This document shows, in pieces, positions 40,404 through 42,909 of a stretch of DNA of 42,909 nt; the stretch's first letter is position 1; the number at the start of each line of letters is the position of its first letter. The notes beneath the pieces are model-generated. The model made no database searches. It saw only the letters and a program-made list of their open reading frames with translations, and was not told where the DNA came from. The position numbers and the translations under genes were made by a program. Source of the stretch: an uncultured Ruminococcus sp. (GTDB lineage Bacteria > Bacillota > Clostridia > Oscillospirales > Acutalibacteraceae); contig CADBOO010000041.1 in assembly GCA_902796225.1 (NCBI GenBank), positions 1 through 42,909 of the forward strand, in the 5' to 3' direction.

Positions 40404-42000
40404 TTATCTGTAGGTGATCGCTTTGCCGGTGGGATTGTATGCCGACTGAACAACCTTGCCGTTCGCGGATACACAGCATACGGTGTAGGTATACTTGTAG
40501 CCGGATTTGACGGACTTATCGGTCCATGAGGTAGCCGCGGTATAGCCGAGGTTCACCCATTTTCCTTTGCCTGTCTTGCGATAGACGCGGAATTTGACTG
40601 CGCCCTTAGGCTTTGTCCAGACAAATTTTACCGTTTTGCCGGACTTCGCGACCGATTTCAGTCCCGGAGCGGCGATATACTTGATCGACTTGCCGGTGGC
40701 GTTGTAGCCGGAGGTCACAACCTTGCCGGCAGCGTTGACCGCGCAGACGGTGTAGGTATAGGTGGTGCCGGAAGCCGCCTTTTTATCGACCCAGTACAGG
40801 TTCGCGGTATAGCCGAGGTTCACCCAGCTGCCCTTACCGACCCTGCGGTAGACGCGGTATTTTGCCGCGCCGGCGGATTTTGCCCATGTGAACTTGACGC
40901 CGCCGTAGACATTCGCGACGGTCTTGGGCGTCGGCGGAGCGATATAGGTGATCTTCCAGCCGGTGGTGTTGTAGCTGGAGGTGAACGCAGACGAATCGGC
41001 GTTCAGGCAGCGCACGCTATAGTAGTACGCAGTACCCGCCTTCACGGATTTATCGGTATAGGTCAGCGATGCCGTATCGACCAGCTTTGCCCAACCCTTG
41101 CTGTTTTTCTTATAGATACGATATTTCGCCGCGCCGTTGACCTTGCCGATGGTGATGGAAACGCCGCCGTTGACGCTGGTGAGCTTGGTGATCGAAGGCT
41201 GAGCGATATAGGTGATCGTCAGACCGGTCGAATCGAAGGGAGATGCATACGCAGAACCGTTGGCAGTAACACAGCGAACGGTATAGGTATAGGTCTTGCC
41301 GGAAGTGACGACCTTATCGTTGAATGACAGCTCGGTTGTATCGCCGATATCGAACCAGCCGGTGTTTTCATCGACGTTCTTGCGGAAAACGCGGTATCTT
41401 GCAGCGCCGTTCATCTTATTCCAGGTAACGGTGACAATGCCGTTGCCGTTAGAAACGCCGGTCAGCACCGGAGCGCCCAGATAATAAGAGGTAAATCCGG
41501 TATTGCTGTGGCTGCTGATCTCTCTGCCCTTGCGATCCAGACAGCAGATCGTGTAGGTATAGCTGGTGCCGGGGACAACGCCTGCATCGGTGAACGTGCA
41601 TCCGTTGACGTCGCCGATGCCAATCCAACCGCCGCCGGATTTGCGGTAGATACGATAGCCCGGAGAGCCGTTAACAGCCGCCCATCTCATCGTCAGACCT
41701 GCGTTTACGCTCTCAAATGACGTAATGGCAGGCTGGGCGATATAGGTCGCGCTCCATCCGCAATTGACAAAATTGCTCCTAGAATCGCCATTCTCGTTGA
41801 TCACGCGGACGGTATACAGATAGGATTCGCCGGAAACGACGTTGGTATCGACATAAGAGGTGCCTGTCAAGTCAGCAATATTTACCCAGGAACCGTTGTT
41901 GCGCAATAAACGGTACTTCGGCGCGCCTTCTATCGCGTTCCACTCGATCCTCAGGCCGTTGGAAACAGAGGTGATCGAACTGATTCTGGGCGTTTTGAAT
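40404..42000 (-). repeat. Six Fn3-like protein repeats
   Basis: Six tandem repeats of about 86-90 residues in the protein; the two C-terminal ones are most alike (KYRVYRR / KFRVYRK, WVNLGYTA), suggesting recent duplication at the 3' end of the gene. Confidence 0.75.
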
Positions 42001-42566
42001 GCATTCGAGTTGTTTTTCGGCAGATCGACAGCGACTGATGTGCTGAAACCTGCGTCGATGACAGCGCCGTCAACAGAGACAAGCTCGCCGGAGTTGTCGT
42101 CAAGGAACTCGCGGAAAGTCGGGTTCATATGGATGGTGCCCGCCTTCAAAACGGTGAATTTCAGTGTGATCAGTGCTTTGCCGCCCGTAAAATCATAATC
42201 GCTGTCAGAGGCAAAGTTCACAACATATCCTGTCAGGCCGGAAGCAGAAGCCTCGTCAAAGCGGAAAATCTGAGCAGTATCGTGGATAACGGGAGCGATA
42301 TCGTCGATCTCAGCATACAGATCATCCTGCGCGTCGCCGGAGAGATACGTGAAATCGACAGGGATCTCGACCTGACCGGCAGAAACTGCCTTTGCGGACG
42401 TCACTTTGACGGTATAAGTAAATGTTTCGCCGATATCGGCGACATACGTCGTATTGCCGATAACGATAGCGGTATCAAAAGCCTGCGCCGAGGCAGATAC
42501 AACGCCGACCATCATAACGGTCAGCAGCAGCGCCGCTATCAGTATCATCGAAAGAACTCTTTTCAT
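40404..42566 (-). CDS. Secreted protein with cohesin-like domain and six Fn3-like repeats
   Basis: A 720-residue secreted protein. Signal peptide MKRVLSMILIAALLLTVMMVGVVSASA, then a cohesin-like domain (about 30-180): YVADIGETFTYTVKVTSAKAVSAGQVEIPVDFTYLSGD, with GGKALITLKFTVLKAGTIHMNP. Six repeats of about 87 residues follow, each with the pattern V.W....GA.KYRVYRK...W..LG......TD..V.SG..YTYTVRC......V....TG..I.YIA. They are Fn3-like, but end in a conserved TYIA-type linker. No membrane anchor or dockerin is visible, so it is released or held by other contacts. ATG 42564-42566 follows GGAGGG; an extension of 35 residues crosses the promoter and is rejected. Confidence 0.85.
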   Translation of the reverse strand: MKRVLSMILIAALLLTVMMVGVVSASAQAFDTAIVIGNTTYVADIGETFTYTVKVTSAKAVSAGQVEIPVDFTYLSGDAQDDLYAEIDDIAPVIHDTAQIFRFDEASASGLTGYVVNFASDSDYDFTGGKALITLKFTVLKAGTIHMNPTFREFLDDNSGELVSVDGAVIDAGFSTSVAVDLPKNNSNAFKTPRISSITSVSNGLRIEWNAIEGAPKYRLLRNNGSWVNIADLTGTSYVDTNVVSGESYLYTVRVINENGDSRSNFVNCGWSATYIAQPAITSFESVNAGLTMRWAAVNGSPGYRIYRKSGGGWIGIGDVNGCTFTDAGVVPGTSYTYTICCLDRKGREISSHSNTGFTSYYLGAPVLTGVSNGNGIVTVTWNKMNGAARYRVFRKNVDENTGWFDIGDTTELSFNDKVVTSGKTYTYTVRCVTANGSAYASPFDSTGLTITYIAQPSITKLTSVNGGVSITIGKVNGAAKYRIYKKNSKGWAKLVDTASLTYTDKSVKAGTAYYYSVRCLNADSSAFTSSYNTTGWKITYIAPPTPKTVANVYGGVKFTWAKSAGAAKYRVYRRVGKGSWVNLGYTANLYWVDKKAASGTTYTYTVCAVNAAGKVVTSGYNATGKSIKYIAAPGLKSVAKSGKTVKFVWTKPKGAVKFRVYRKTGKGKWVNLGYTAATSWTDKSVKSGYKYTYTVCCVSANGKVVQSAYNPTGKAITYR

Positions 42567-42599
42567 ACATTTCCCTCCGACATAGATTTTTACATTTAC

Positions 42600-42628
42600 A
42601 TTATATCGTATCCGCGTGTCAATAGCAA
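42600..42628 (-). promoter_or_regulatory. Sigma-A promoter of the Fn3-repeat protein gene
   Basis: Minus strand: -35 TTGCTA (42623-42628), 17-nt spacer, -10 TATAAT (42600-42605). A TTGACA lies within the spacer at unsuitable distance. Confidence 0.65.
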
Positions 42629-42800
42629 GCATAAAATTGTAAACATTTCGTGACCGCGACTCCGTTTTCATAATAATTTTGTCCTCCAGACGAAGTGATC
42701 ATCCGGTAACAGATGCTGAAAAATACGGAAAAATCACAGGAGAGCCGTTCCGATTATCCCACGCTCCTTGATTCTGAACCGTTTTCCATACAAATACGAA

Positions 42801-42822
42801 CCCCCCTTCACGGGAAGGGGGG
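42801..42822 (-). terminator. Hairpin terminator downstream of the last, partial gene
   Basis: CCCCCCTTC-ACGG-GAAGGGGGG is a 9-bp GC-rich hairpin. The minus-strand side continues TTCGTATTTG, so a weak T-run. Confidence 0.6.
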
Positions 42823-42862
42823 CTCGCATAATTTTTAGTCAGGAAATATCTAAAATGAAGAA

Positions 42863-42909
42863 TTAGTCAACTTTTCTCTTCTTAGTATAGATAACGATAC
42901 CTGCAGCCA
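42863..42909 (-). CDS. C-terminal end of another anchored surface protein (runs off the window)
   Basis: Only the last 14 codons are present: AAGIVIYTKKRKVD then TAA. The pattern (Ala/Gly, hydrophobic residues, a basic tail) is the same as the anchor ends of the surface proteins at 32592 and 37083 (AAAGVIFFVRKKTR). It is probably a further member of the surface-protein cluster, but little more can be said. Confidence 0.55.
   Translation of the reverse strand, partial: AAGIVIYTKKRKVD

Overview
The window reads as chromosomal DNA of a low-to-mid GC Gram-positive anaerobe of the class Clostridia, most likely a Ruminococcus-like member of the Oscillospiraceae. The grounds are the Firmicutes gene order rnj-gdpP-rplI-dnaB and tilS-hpt-ftsH, sigma-A type promoters, strong AGGAGG ribosome sites, TTG and GTG starts, [FeFe]-hydrogenase maturation genes, stand-alone PduL, and cell-surface proteins with cohesin-like, starch-binding-like and Fn3-like modules. 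The genus is inferred from gene content only.

Layout. 1-15.2 kb (minus strand): start of gap (GAPDH), a DUF1846 protein, uvrA (broken by an in-frame TAG at codon 54), ftsH, hpt, tilS, dnaB, rplI, gdpP and rnj. From rnj to uvrA there is one clear promoter and no intrinsic terminator, so this may be one long information-processing and housekeeping operon. 15.5-17.1 kb (plus): rnhA and a BspA-like lipoprotein gene. 17.3-21.0 kb (minus): nrdR with a possible autoregulatory site, then the operon TM1266-type regulator, hydG, hydF, preceded by a leader with a palindrome and an intrinsic terminator. 21.4-23.3 kb (plus): a membrane acyltransferase and an HPr-kinase-like P-loop protein. 23.4-29.1 kb (minus): a VanW protein, a family of four paralogous envelope proteins (three with zinc ribbons, one lipoprotein) and a DegV protein. 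29.2-32.4 kb: GH31 alpha-glucosidase (plus), pduL (minus) and a family 4/5 uracil-DNA glycosylase (plus). 32.6-42.9 kb: secreted and membrane-anchored surface proteins around an ABC exporter gene pair.

The most unusual signal is a family of composite intergenic repeats. At twelve places in the first 31 kb there are short arrays kept in exact 7-nt phase. At several of these the array abuts a small hairpin whose stem changes in a compensatory way between copies. The arrays sit at most gene junctions of the long minus-strand operon and the hydrogenase operon. They often supply the stop codon or last residues of the upstream gene. None was seen after 31.2 kb.

The surface region at 32-43 kb holds two nearly identical anchored proteins in inverted orientation, and two related genes that share one 30-bp promoter. 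With the cohesin-like and Fn3-repeat proteins this may be an uncharacterised adhesion or polysaccharide-binding system. That role is inference.
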